From the NCBI GenBank assembly GCA_910578475.1, contig CAJTRK010000011.1:39593-99986 (forward strand): a DNA stretch of 60,394 nucleotides. The letters are read 5' to 3'. Shown piece after piece: positions 33,140 to 42,057 of the stretch (positions are counted from its first letter, which is position 1; each line of letters starts with the position of its first letter). The translations under genes were made by a program, and so were the position numbers. This stretch comes from an uncultured Lachnospiraceae bacterium. GTDB taxonomy: Bacteria; Bacillota; Clostridia; Lachnospirales; Lachnospiraceae. The notes beneath the pieces were generated by a model. That model did not search any database and was not told where the DNA came from. It worked only from the letters and a program-made list of their open reading frames with translations.

Positions 33140-33494
33140 TTGTTCCTGTCGGCTTTTTGTGCCTGTTTCTTTTGTCTGCTCATACGCTCCTCTTTTCCGG
33201 AATATAATTACCGGAAATGCAGACCATTCCTTTTCACAGGGAAAATGAAATCTTTTCCTGGAAAACAGACAAAATATACCGGCCTGAACTATGAATTACC
33301 CGATGATTATCTTCCTTTTTTCTTTTGGGTTTTCCACCATACCAGAATGTATGACGGTTATTCCTGATGAAATATAAGACTCGCACTGACAGGGATATTT
33401 AAAAAACCCAAACCCGCATATTCCCGGGTCCGGGCATAAACAATGAAAACAATTTTAATTCCTATTTCGTTTCTTGACGGACTATCACGTTCTT
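33140..33494. other. Intergenic region without a supported gene
   Basis: About 350 bp between the Rpn-like remnant and the PPOX-like gene. A short dyad TTTCCGG/CCGGAAA (33194-33217) and a CCCGGGTCCGGG-containing stretch near 33425 are present. No reading frame here has a ribosome binding site or a family resemblance. Confidence 0.5.
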
Positions 33495-33923
33495 TCAGCC
33501 TAATTCGTCCCATGTAAAGCTTTCCGTCGCCAGGTCACAGTACCTTCTTCCCCCGAATGCGGTAAATTTTAATACACAATAATCAGGGTCATTCACACCT
33601 TCTTTATAATATATCGTGTCGCCGGGTCTCCAGATTTCTTTCTTAATTTCTTCGTCCTGCAACACCTCCATCATACCGGTCAGCATAATGCCTTCATAGA
33701 CAAAGCGCCCTTTCTTATAAAAATAGATGCTCGCTTTCGGATTTTTCATGTATTGCTGCGTCCGCATGGAAGACGTATTCGTCGAAAAGTAAAAAGCATT
33801 TCCTTCTGCCTTTCTCGGTGTAAACATCGCTTTGACATTCGGAAAACCTTCTTCATCCACGGATGCAATCATTGCGGTTTTCTGCTTTCCGATAAATTCA
33901 TGAATATATTCTTTGGTTATCAT
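33495..33923 (-). CDS. Pyridoxamine 5'-phosphate oxidase-family (split-barrel flavin) protein
   Basis: 142 residues with the split beta-barrel pattern: KQKTAMIASVDEEGFPNVKA (strands 1-2), FYFSTNTSSMRTQQYMKNPK and ASIYFYKKGRFVYEGIMLTG. Members bind FMN or similar cofactors and act as oxidoreductases or haem-handling proteins; true PdxH is longer (~210). The C-terminal part has GDTIYYKEGVNDPDYCVLKF, common in the clostridial subgroup. It follows the MarR-type gene by 61 bp on the same strand, so it is probably the target or partner of that regulator. The exact substrate cannot be read. Confidence 0.82.
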   Translation of the reverse strand: MITKEYIHEFIGKQKTAMIASVDEEGFPNVKAMFTPRKAEGNAFYFSTNTSSMRTQQYMKNPKASIYFYKKGRFVYEGIMLTGMMEVLQDEEIKKEIWRPGDTIYYKEGVNDPDYCVLKFTAFGGRRYCDLATESFTWDELG

Positions 33924-33984
33924 TCTTATCCCCTCCCGATTTTTATCCGGTATATTTCAGCGAAACCTTCAAATACTGCCGGCG

Positions 33985-34422
33985 TTAAAGATTTTCCTCA
34001 TATTCTGCCAGCGTATTTCGTATCCGGGCAAGATATTCCTCAAATTCTTTTTGTTCCGTTTCCGAAAATCCCTGATAAAAAAGAACTCCCATCTGTTTCG
34101 AAACCGCTTCATAATTTCCCCGCATAGATTTCGCATAGGCCGTAAGAGATATAATCACCTGGCGGCGATTCTCCGGATTCACTTTTCTCTCCACAAGCCC
34201 TTTTTGTACCATTCCGTCTATCACGACAGATACTGTATTCCTGGCAAGCAAAGTCTGCCGGCTGATTTCGCCGGCCGTCAGATTATCCTTTTTCCACAAA
34301 ACAAACAGGATGCGCCCCTGACCGCTGCTGATTTCTATGCCGTTATCCGCCAGCATTTTTTCAAAAATTCTGTCTTGAAGCTGTTTTATCTGAGTAATAT
34401 AAAACCCGCCCTTTTTTTCCAA
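33985..34422 (-). CDS. MarR-family transcriptional regulator
   Basis: 145 residues. Helical dimerisation ends flank a winged helix containing LTAGEISRQTLLARNTVSVVIDGMV and the wing RKVNPENRRQVIISLT. The start is a TTG at 34422 with GAGG seven bases upstream. A perfect 14-bp palindrome lies at the promoter of its own gene, consistent with autorepression as is usual in the family. The PPOX-like gene follows in the same direction. The effector cannot be read; MarR members answer to phenolics, oxidants or drugs. Confidence 0.88.
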   Translation of the reverse strand: MEKKGGFYITQIKQLQDRIFEKMLADNGIEISSGQGRILFVLWKKDNLTAGEISRQTLLARNTVSVVIDGMVQKGLVERKVNPENRRQVIISLTAYAKSMRGNYEAVSKQMGVLFYQGFSETEQKEFEEYLARIRNTLAEYEENL

Positions 34423-34449
34423 TCTGATACCTCATTTCTTAATAGAACA

Positions 34450-34498
34450 ATTCTATATAGAATAATTGAAGAATAACATGTCCTCATAAAAAAGTCAA
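34450..34498 (-). promoter_or_regulatory. Promoter and MarR-type operator of the marR-PPOX operon
   Basis: Minus strand TTGACT (34498-34493), 17-bp spacer, TATTCT (34475-34470). The perfect palindrome ATTCTATATAGAAT occupies 34450-34463, covering the expected start point, which fits steric repression by the MarR-type dimer. Confidence 0.72.
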
Positions 34499-34536
34499 TA
34501 TACTATCCAGATAAATAAACCGGAAATAAATTCTTA

Positions 34537-35181
34537 TTATAAGATATCTATCTCATCCACTTCTTTACAAATTCCTCTGCATATGAGCGAGCGCATGGAT
34601 GCCCGCTCCTCCGGCTGTTTATAGCGTTCTTCGTTCAGCAGCATGCCATATCCCCAGATTCTGGAATAAATGCTCATGACCAGATATGCTTCTTTTTCTT
34701 CCGACAGAGCTTCCCTGTCTTTTAACACATCCGTCAATATCCGCTTTATGACGTTCACCACCGGCATTTCTCCGAACAGTCTCTGCTGCTCCACCACTTC
34801 CCGGAAGCGTCTGCTTGTAACGGAATTTCCGGAAATGATATGTATCAGCCGGAATATGCAGTTCGCGTCAGGAACCTGCCGTTCCATTGCAAGCAGAACT
34901 AAATTTACTTTATCATAAAGAGTTTTCTCTTTTTTGGATGCTTCATAAATTTTCCCGCAGAATACTTCCACGTTATAACAGATTGCTCTGCCAATCATTT
35001 CTTCCTTATCGGAAAAATATTCATACGCCGTGCCTTTTCCAATACCCGCTTTTTTGGTAATTTCCGACACGGTAAGACTGTTCAGGTCGGCTCCTTCCAC
35101 AAAAAGCTCAAACACAGCCTGATAAATCGCTTTGACTTTCGGCAGATATTCTGTTCCGGAAATTGCATTGTCTTTACTCAT
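34537..35181 (-). CDS. TetR/AcrR-family transcriptional regulator
   Basis: 214 residues. The N-terminal helix-turn-helix reads LTVSEITKKAGIGKGTAYEYFSDKEE (helices 2-3 with the GTAYEYF variant of the usual G-T-x-Y-x-x-F). The larger helical C-terminal domain binds the effector. The ATG at 35181 lies inside the stop of the RND exporter gene (eight-base overlap), so translation is coupled and the two form one operon with the regulator last. A TetR-type palindrome in front of the RND gene is the probable operator. Loss of binding on ligand entry would induce the exporter. Confidence 0.9.
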   Translation of the reverse strand: MSKDNAISGTEYLPKVKAIYQAVFELFVEGADLNSLTVSEITKKAGIGKGTAYEYFSDKEEMIGRAICYNVEVFCGKIYEASKKEKTLYDKVNLVLLAMERQVPDANCIFRLIHIISGNSVTSRRFREVVEQQRLFGEMPVVNVIKRILTDVLKDREALSEEKEAYLVMSIYSRIWGYGMLLNEERYKQPEERASMRSLICRGICKEVDEIDIL

Positions 35182-38100
35182 TTTCTTTCCCACTCTCCAA
35201 TAGCAACTGACTGTCAGACTCCCCTTTTTTCTTCCTTCTTTTCCATGTAAAAATATCGTATACGCAGGGAATAACAACAAGCGTCAGAAGCGTTCCGTAA
35301 ATCAGTCCGCCGATTGTAACTACGGACATAGGTTTCGACATGTCGGCCCCCATATCGTCACTGAACGCCATCGTGCTTAATGCCAGAATGGTCGTCAGCG
35401 CTGTCATCATAACGGGACGAAGCCTTGTCTTTCCGGCTGTTATAATGGCTTCTCTTTTTTCCATGCCTTCGGCCCGCAGCTGATTGATATAATCTACCAG
35501 CACGATTCCGTTATTAACGATAATACCTGAAAGCATAACAAAACCGATTAAGGCGATAACGCTTACTTCGCTTTCGCTGATGACAAGCCCCATAAAGCCT
35601 CCCGTAAAAGCGAGCGGAATCGTAAACATAATGATAAAAGGCGAAAGCAGGGATTGGAACTGGGCTACCATAATCAGATACATGAAGATTAACGCAAGCA
35701 ACAACATCAGATATACCTGTTCCATCGCATCGGTTATCGTTTCGTTCTCGCCGCTCATCGTAAAACTGTAACCGCTCGGCATTTCATAATTTAACAGCGC
35801 CTTTTCCACATCCTCGGAAACAAAACCGATATTGTAGCCTTCCTCAATCGAAGCGGTTACGCCGATGTATCTGCTCTGTTCTGTCCTGTTGACCGATTTG
35901 GGAGCCTGTGTACTTTCGAATACGGCAATATCGGATAATTTGATTTTCTCTTTTGTCCCGTCCTGTTTACTTCTTTCGATTTCCAGATTTTTGAGCAGAT
36001 TCCTTGTCAGCTCCAGGTCTTTGGCATTTTTGACATAAACATCATATTCCTCTATCTCTGTTTCCAGCGTTGTTGCGCTCGTCGCATCGGCGAGCTTTAC
36101 CTGTATCTGCTGAAAAATCTGCGCCACTGTGAGTCCGTGCTCAATCGCTTTATCTCTGTCAATGATTATTCTGAGTTCTCCGGTCGCTTCTTCCAGCCCG
36201 TCGGAAATATCGGTTGTCCCTTCCACGCTGTCCACAATCGCGGCAACGTCTCTGGCAATGGTCTGCAAAGTATCCAGTTCCCGCCCTTTAATCTGAACGG
36301 TAATACCGCTTCCGCCAAGCGCGCTCATATCCATCGTCGATGTCTCTATGGATGCTTCCGCCTGGGCTTCTTCCAGAATATCCGCGATATTGGCCTGTAT
36401 ATCTTTTGCAATTTCCTGATTATCCCGTTCCTTGTCTTCCCGCAATGCAATATAAAGCGATGTGGAATTGGTCGCGGAATTGCCGCCTCCGGTCAGCATT
36501 CCCATATTAGAAGAGCTCGCCATAGCTCCGACATCCACGACTTCATCCATTTCCATCAGTTTTACCACGACCTTATCCGTTACTTCCGCCGTTTCGGTGA
36601 GCGGCGTATCTTTCGGCAACGTTAATGTCATACTTATCTGTGTGCTGTCCATATCCGGCATAAAAGCGGTTCCTTTGGCAAAAGACGCTTTCATGCTGAT
36701 GAGCAAAAATGCAAACACCAGTATCAATACGATTGGCTTGAAGCGCAGCGATAATGACAACAGCTTTTCATAAGCTCTTATCAGTCCGTTGTACAATCTT
36801 CCTTCTTTCTGTTCCTTCGCTCGAGAAAGCATCCCTGCTGCCATCGCGGGCACTACCGTCATCGCGATGAGCAGGCTGGCAAACAGAGAATAGGCAATCG
36901 TAAGTCCCATATCGACGAACAGCTGCCGCGTAATCCCTTCCGTAAAGACAATCGGAAGAAATACGCAGACGGTCGTCAGCGTAGACGCCACAATGGCTCC
37001 GGCTACTTCGCCCGCACCTTTTACGGCCGCCTCCTTTGCCGAATACCCTTCGCTTCGCAGCCTGAAAATATTTTCAATCACGACGATGGAATTATCCACC
37101 AGCATACCGACGCCAAGCGCCAGACCCGAAAGCGAAATGACATTCAATGTGATTCCGCTGAAATACATACATACAATCGCCGTAATCAGGCTGATTGGAA
37201 TGGAACAGGCTACGACCGCCGTAGGACGCCAGTCTTTGAGAAACACTATCAAAATCAAGATTGCGAGCACGGCGCCAAACAGCACGTTATTCAAAATGGA
37301 ATCCATAATGAAATCGATGTAGATTCCCTGGTCCATCAATGTAATCAAAATTAAGTCTTCGTTTTCCGCCTTTAACTGTTCGAATTTATCCTGAATCCTG
37401 TCGGAAACATCACCCGTGGAATATCCGGTCTGTTTCTGAATCGTAACCATAATGCCGGGCGCACCGTTCACATTGGCATAAATATCATCGGCATTATCCG
37501 TCATGAATACATCCGCCACATCTCCGAGCGTGATAACGTCTACGCCGTCCATTTCCGGATTGATAAGAGGCATTTTTTTCAGAGCCTCGATATCTTCCGG
37601 CTTATCGCCGACCCTCACAAGATAGTCGATTCCTTCTTCCGTCACATAACCGGCCGGCATGGAAAAGTTCTGGGCCGCCAACAGAGATTTCACCGTGTCT
37701 GCCGTAAGAATGCCATTCATATCGGCCTGGTCATAAGCGTTTTCCCTCGCTTCTTCCAAATCTTCCTCGCCGTCCAGAATCTGCTGTAATGCGTCGGAAA
37801 GCTGTTCCGCCGTCTCATTCAGCTGTTCCTCGCCCTCTTTTAACTGCTCCAGCGCGGAATCGAGCTGCTCCTGTCCGGCTTCAAGCTGTTCTTCCCCGGC
37901 TTCCAGCTGCTTTTCGCTTGCCTCCAGCTGCGTCTCAGCGGTAGTAATCTGAAGTTCTCCGATGCTGATGACCGTCTGTGCATTGGCAAATTCAATGGCT
38001 GCCGTCAGGTTGCCCTGATACAGCTCAACAAGCGCACTGTCCAATTTATCGATATTTTCTATAATCGTAGGAAGCTGCGCCTCCAATGTGGCAATCATCG

Positions 38101-39394
38101 TTTCCTGCATCGCAACCGTTCCGGCAAGTTCTTCTCTCTGCGCCTTCATCGCTTCTATGCCTGCAGCGCCGCCCATCGCATCAATTGCCGCATTTAGCGT
38201 CGTCTTCATTGCCTCCAGCTGTACTTTGATTTCATCGACACTGATATTGTCGATATCAACCGGAAGCAGCTGAGACAATATCAACTTCTGCTCGTCGGAA
38301 AGCGTCCCGGAATCCCCTATTGACAATCCGTCTATCATCGCAATCGTGGCCACTGCCTCATTGTACTGTTCAATCGCTTCATCAATCTGGTCGATTCCCG
38401 CCTGCGCCGCTTCTTTTGCCGCCTGTGCGGTTGTAATTTCCAGCGTCAGATGCGTCTTTGCCGCTTCGAGGTCCGCTTTGGCGGTAATGATTTCCGTCTC
38501 GGCCTCCGCCAGCTTTTCCGTCATTTCACCCTTTTTGCTGTCGAGTTCCGTTTTTCCTTCTTCCAGTTTCGTCTTATTTTCAGCGATTTCCGCTTTACCG
38601 TCTGCGAGCTTCTGCTTATTCTCTTCCAGTTCCACACGGCTGTCATCGAGTTCCTGCTGGCTTTCCGCAATTTCCTGCTTACTGTCGGCAAGCTCCGTTC
38701 TCGCATCGGCAAGCTCCGCCTGACCGTCATAAATTTCCTGCTTTCCGTCGGCAAGTTCCTGCTCAGCATCTTTCATTTCTTCATCTATCGAAGAAAATAC
38801 CTGTTCATTGATGACGTCTATCTTTTCCTGCCGGATTATGACGTTGACGCTTTCCTCAAATAATCCCGTGGCGCTGGCGGAAGCCACACCTTCGATGCTT
38901 TCCAGTTCGGGAATGACGATTTTTTCTGTCATTTCGCTGACCTGCGCGTCGGTCATGTTCGTATTGCCCACAGCTGCAATCATGATGGGCAGCATGTCCG
39001 GATTCAGTTTCATAATAATAGGGCTTCCGATATCGTCGTTCCAATAGCTCTTAATCTGGTCCAGATTCTCCCGGATTTCCAGAGATACCGCATTCATATC
39101 CGCAGACTGCGCAAATTCCAGAATGACCATCGAATAATTTTCGCTGGAAATCGAGTTGATTCCTTCTATATTGCTGACCGTCGCCATCGAAGCTTCCACC
39201 GGCTTCGTTACGGCCATCTCTACCGTTTCCGGACTGGCGCCCGGATAAGTCGTCATGACGATTACATATGGAAGGCTGATACTTGGCAGCAAATCCGTTG
39301 ACATTCTCGTAAAAGAAACGACGCCCAGGACAATCGCCAAAATTACCGCCACCAGAACCGTATATGGTTTTTTTACACTGAACTTTCCTAACAT
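35174..39394 (-). CDS. RND-family exporter with a long coiled-coil insertion
   Basis: About 1406 residues, against ~1050 for AcrB. The start MLGKFSVKKPYTVLVAVI lies at the ATG at 39394, with AGGAG upstream; further upstream codons run over the operator and tRNA-Tyr and are not coding. Two RND halves are visible: STDLLPSISLPYVIVMTTYP early, the first helix block near NNVLFGAVLAILILIVFLKD, and a second block at FMYLIMVAQFQSLLSPF. Between the first porter subdomains sits a ~400-residue insertion (about 205-600) of heptad-like repeats such as ELADGKQEIYDGQAELADAR. No membrane-fusion or outer-membrane partner is encoded nearby. In a single-membrane cell the coiled coil may span the wall. It is regulated by the coupled TetR-type gene. 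Confidence 0.88.
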   Translation of the reverse strand: MLGKFSVKKPYTVLVAVILAIVLGVVSFTRMSTDLLPSISLPYVIVMTTYPGASPETVEMAVTKPVEASMATVSNIEGINSISSENYSMVILEFAQSADMNAVSLEIRENLDQIKSYWNDDIGSPIIMKLNPDMLPIMIAAVGNTNMTDAQVSEMTEKIVIPELESIEGVASASATGLFEESVNVIIRQEKIDVINEQVFSSIDEEMKDAEQELADGKQEIYDGQAELADARTELADSKQEIAESQQELDDSRVELEENKQKLADGKAEIAENKTKLEEGKTELDSKKGEMTEKLAEAETEIITAKADLEAAKTHLTLEITTAQAAKEAAQAGIDQIDEAIEQYNEAVATIAMIDGLSIGDSGTLSDEQKLILSQLLPVDIDNISVDEIKVQLEAMKTTLNAAIDAMGGAAGIEAMKAQREELAGTVAMQETMIATLEAQLPTIIENIDKLDSALVELYQGNLTAAIEFANAQTVISIGELQITTAETQLEASEKQLEAGEEQLEAGQEQLDSALEQLKEGEEQLNETAEQLSDALQQILDGEEDLEEARENAYDQADMNGILTADTVKSLLAAQNFSMPAGYVTEEGIDYLVRVGDKPEDIEALKKMPLINPEMDGVDVITLGDVADVFMTDNADDIYANVNGAPGIMVTIQKQTGYSTGDVSDRIQDKFEQLKAENEDLILITLMDQGIYIDFIMDSILNNVLFGAVLAILILIVFLKDWRPTAVVACSIPISLITAIVCMYFSGITLNVISLSGLALGVGMLVDNSIVVIENIFRLRSEGYSAKEAAVKGAGEVAGAIVASTLTTVCVFLPIVFTEGITRQLFVDMGLTIAYSLFASLLIAMTVVPAMAAGMLSRAKEQKEGRLYNGLIRAYEKLLSLSLRFKPIVLILVFAFLLISMKASFAKGTAFMPDMDSTQISMTLTLPKDTPLTETAEVTDKVVVKLMEMDEVVDVGAMASSSNMGMLTGGGNSATNSTSLYIALREDKERDNQEIAKDIQANIADILEEAQAEASIETSTMDMSALGGSGITVQIKGRELDTLQTIARDVAAIVDSVEGTTDISDGLEEATGELRIIIDRDKAIEHGLTVAQIFQQIQVKLADATSATTLETEIEEYDVYVKNAKDLELTRNLLKNLEIERSKQDGTKEKIKLSDIAVFESTQAPKSVNRTEQSRYIGVTASIEEGYNIGFVSEDVEKALLNYEMPSGYSFTMSGENETITDAMEQVYLMLLLALIFMYLIMVAQFQSLLSPFIIMFTIPLAFTGGFMGLVISESEVSVIALIGFVMLSGIIVNNGIVLVDYINQLRAEGMEKREAIITAGKTRLRPVMMTALTTILALSTMAFSDDMGADMSKPMSVVTIGGLIYGTLLTLVVIPCVYDIFTWKRRKKKGESDSQLLLESGKENE

Positions 39395-39421
39395 ATGTAC
39401 CGCTGCTCCTTTTGTTTCCGT

Positions 39422-39469
39422 CCGACCGGTCGGTCGGTTATAATAGACAAAAAAACGCAGTCCTGACAA
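39422..39469 (-). promoter_or_regulatory. Promoter and TetR-type operator of the RND exporter operon
   Basis: A perfect 12-bp palindrome CCGACCGGTCGG (39422-39433), overlapping a shifted copy (GACCGGTCGGTC), follows directly after a minus-strand -10 TATTAT (39445-39440) with TTGTCA 18 bp upstream (39469-39464). The palindrome lies where the start point falls, as in autoregulated TetR-efflux pairs. Confidence 0.7.
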
Positions 39470-39479
39470 CTTGCGTTTT
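39448..39479 (-). terminator. Terminator after tRNA-Tyr
   Basis: On the minus strand AAAACGCA pairs with TGCGTTTT around a 12-nt loop and runs into T residues. The -35 of the RND promoter is located in the loop. Confidence 0.6.
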
Positions 39480-39540
39480 CTGTATCGTTTCGCAGGGCCT
39501 CGCCCGCTATCTGCCGGTTCTATCATACCGGCATGAGAAT

Positions 39541-39621
39541 GGATGGAGGTGGATTCGAACCACCGAAGCAATCTGCAGCAGATTTACAGTCTGTCCCCTT
39601 TGGCCACTCGGGAATCCATCC
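39541..39621 (-). tRNA. tRNA-Tyr (GTA)
   Basis: 81 nt, long variable arm (type II). Acceptor arms GGATGGA and TCCATCC pair perfectly; the T-arm reads GGTGG-TTCGAAT-CCACC; the anticodon loop CTGTAAA gives GTA. No CCA is encoded. It lies between the GH13 gene and the RND operon. Confidence 0.93.
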
Positions 39622-39662
39622 ATTTGCGTGAGATTTACCTCACATCTACCATTTATATCACA

Positions 39663-41801
39663 TCATTCCTGAAATTGCAAGAAATTTTTCTTCTCCGGTC
39701 TGTCGGTAAGATGCTGCAAAATAATTGCGGACGTCGCCGGCAGCGTAATTTTTACTTTTCCGGCAACCACAGGATATTCTTTCGCTTCCGTTGAAAAACC
39801 TTCCGCCGTCGTAATAAGCAGCTGCTTTAACATGCACTCTTTCGGCATACCGAGATACCATACGGACAAATGCTGTGTCACCTCGTGGTCATTGTTATTC
39901 ACCAGAATGACAGACTGCGCGTCTTTCGTAAAACGGCCGTAACCGATAACGTTATATTCTTCCACAATATACTTTAACGAACCTGATATAAATTCCCGGT
40001 TCTGTTTATGAATCTGAATGACTGCCCTGTGGAACGCTATCAGTTCTTTATCCTCATGTCCCCAGGGATAAGTACGCCTGTTATCCGGGTCCGTAAAACC
40101 ACAGACGCCCGCTTCGTCTCCATAATAAATTGTAGGAGCCCCCATCCAGGTCATCTGGATAACGACTGCTTCCCGGAATACAGCCTTGTTGATTCCTTCT
40201 TCGGCGGCCTCCGGCCCCAGAGTATTGGTTCTGCCGACTTTCCGGTTCGTCCTCGTCAGAAAACGGGAATGGTCGTGATTGGACAGCTCGTTCATTGCCG
40301 TCTGCAAAGACTGTATCGGAAAGCAGGCACAATGATGTCTCATGGCGTCCCAAAAACTTTTGGCATTTCCGTACAAATCCTCGCGATGGTCATCGCTGTG
40401 TTTCTGCATACCGGTCAAAAACCAGGTAACCGGCTCCATAAACGCATCGTAATTCATGACCGTATCCCATTCGCTGCCTTGCAGCCATTCCTTCGGGCTT
40501 CCATAATGTTCGGCCAGAATAATCGCATCTGGGTTTGCCGTCTTGACCGCTTTCCGAAATTCCTGCCAGAATTTATGATTAAATTCCGGGCTATGTCCCA
40601 AATCTGCCGCCACATCCAGCCGCCATCCGTCCGCATTGTAAGGCGGAGACACCCATTTTTTCGCAATATGAAGAATATAATCAAATAATTCTCTGGAATT
40701 TTCAAAATTCAGCTTTGGAAGCGTGTTATGCCCCCACCAGCCGTCATAGGTGTCATTGTAAGGCCATTTATGCTGGTCATGAAAATGGAAATAATTATGG
40801 TAGGGGCTTTCCTTCTCAATATAGGCGCCTTTTTCATACCCTTCCACATTTTCATAGATTCTTTCTTTGTCCATCCATTTATTGAAAGAACCGCAATGAT
40901 TGAAAACACCGTCCAAAATCACACGGATTCCTCTTCTGTGCGCCTCTTTGACGACTTCGGCAAAAAGAGCGTTGCTGGCTTCCAGATTTTCTTTGTTGGA
41001 CACGCGATTGATATATTTGGAGGCAAAACGGTTCTCATGCTGCCCCGGCTGCAGTACATCTCCCGTATCATTGACAATTTTTCCAAAATGCGGGTCAATA
41101 TTATCATAATCCTGTATGTCATATTTATGATTCGAGGGAGAAACGAACAACGGATTAAAATAAATCGCATCGATGCCCAGGTCCTGTAAATAATCCATTT
41201 TATCCAAGACTCCCTGTAAATCTCCGCCGTAAAACTCTCTTACACCCATCTGGGCCGGGTATTTATCCCAGTCCTCCACTTTAACGGTTCCTTCCCCGAT
41301 ATACTGGTACTCATTCGTCAGAACATCGTTCGACGGGTCGCCGTTATAGAAGCGGTCTACATAGATTTGATAAAAAACGGCGCCTTTTGCCCAGTCAGGC
41401 GTTTTAAATCCGGGAACAATCTGAAAATGGTAATACTCATTAATATCCCGTGCGACTCCTCTCGCGTCGAAGATACAGGATATCATACCCGCATGTATTT
41501 CAAAATAATAGGTCAGTTTTTCGTTCTCTAACTGTTCCGAATGCGCATAATAATCAAAATATTCATCTGATTCGGATTTTAACATCAGGTGCTTTTCATT
41601 CTTCGTCACAAAAAATACTCTGTCGATATTGTTTCTGGCAGTACGGAACCGAATCGTAACTTCCGCATATGCACTGGGTTCTGCCGGTGAAATAAAGTTT
41701 CCCGTCACATCTGTAAATAAAGCTTTCCTATTAAAAACGGGACGCATTGACGAAATGTACTGATAATTTTGTTCTGCCTTAAAAAAACGGTTAAAATCCA
41801 T
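39663..41801 (-). CDS. GH13 alpha-amylase-family enzyme (cyclomaltodextrinase/neopullulanase-like)
   Basis: 712 residues without a signal peptide, so cytoplasmic. The N-terminal ~140 residues form a beta-domain (as in the GH13_20/39 enzymes), followed by the TIM barrel opening with WAKGAVFYQIYVDRFYNGDP. Conserved regions: I ILDGVFNHCG, II GWRLDVAADLG (nucleophile Asp), III ILAEHYG (acid/base Glu), IV ELSNHDHSRFL (third Asp). A C-terminal beta-domain ends near ITLPATSAIILQHL. Such enzymes open cyclic or linear maltodextrins taken up from the gut or environment. GGAGG lies nine bases before the ATG. It is a single gene with a terminator upstream separating it from ftsH. Confidence 0.9.
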   Translation of the reverse strand: MDFNRFFKAEQNYQYISSMRPVFNRKALFTDVTGNFISPAEPSAYAEVTIRFRTARNNIDRVFFVTKNEKHLMLKSESDEYFDYYAHSEQLENEKLTYYFEIHAGMISCIFDARGVARDINEYYHFQIVPGFKTPDWAKGAVFYQIYVDRFYNGDPSNDVLTNEYQYIGEGTVKVEDWDKYPAQMGVREFYGGDLQGVLDKMDYLQDLGIDAIYFNPLFVSPSNHKYDIQDYDNIDPHFGKIVNDTGDVLQPGQHENRFASKYINRVSNKENLEASNALFAEVVKEAHRRGIRVILDGVFNHCGSFNKWMDKERIYENVEGYEKGAYIEKESPYHNYFHFHDQHKWPYNDTYDGWWGHNTLPKLNFENSRELFDYILHIAKKWVSPPYNADGWRLDVAADLGHSPEFNHKFWQEFRKAVKTANPDAIILAEHYGSPKEWLQGSEWDTVMNYDAFMEPVTWFLTGMQKHSDDHREDLYGNAKSFWDAMRHHCACFPIQSLQTAMNELSNHDHSRFLTRTNRKVGRTNTLGPEAAEEGINKAVFREAVVIQMTWMGAPTIYYGDEAGVCGFTDPDNRRTYPWGHEDKELIAFHRAVIQIHKQNREFISGSLKYIVEEYNVIGYGRFTKDAQSVILVNNNDHEVTQHLSVWYLGMPKECMLKQLLITTAEGFSTEAKEYPVVAGKVKITLPATSAIILQHLTDRPEKKNFLQFQE

Positions 41802-41883
41802 ATAAGCGAGCCTCCATCATCCATTATTACTGTCTTGTCTTTTTTACGCCAATCACATACTTTTTTCATGAAATCCGTTAAAG

Positions 41884-41917
41884 TAAAAAAGACAGCTTTG
41901 GAATCGCTGTCCTTTTT
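41884..41917 (-). terminator. Terminator between ftsH and the GH13 gene
   Basis: GACAGC (41891-41896) pairs with GCTGTC (41906-41911). On the minus strand the stem is followed by six T, ending transcripts from the tilS-hpt-ftsH side. Confidence 0.75.
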
Positions 41918-41994
41918 AGAGAAGGTATTTCTTCTTATGGGGTATAGCAAAAAACTATATAATGTATTGGGGGTTACAAGTGTATAATAGCATA

Positions 41995-42018
41995 GCCTTA
42001 GAAAACCTACAATCCATA
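41995..42018. repeat. Dispersed repeat fragment after ftsH
   Basis: Contains GCCTTAGAAAACC (41995-42007), identical over 13 bases to a segment at 43967-43979 upstream of ftsH, and related to GCCTTAGAACTTC at 2121-2133. It is followed by the small hairpin AATCC-ATA-GGATT (from 42011). Confidence 0.4.
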
Positions 42019-42057
42019 GGATTCACAAATATTACAAATTCGCAATCCATTTTTTGT

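Noticed and set aside
38346..38863. Long plus-strand Ser/Ala-rich reading frames opposite the RND coiled coil
   Set aside because: They mirror the Glu/Leu/Ala repeat codons of the RND gene; no ribosome binding site or family match.
39395..39571. N-terminal extension of the RND exporter upstream of the ATG at 39394
   Set aside because: It runs over the tRNA-Tyr gene, its terminator and the TetR operator, and the family starts at MLGKFSV.
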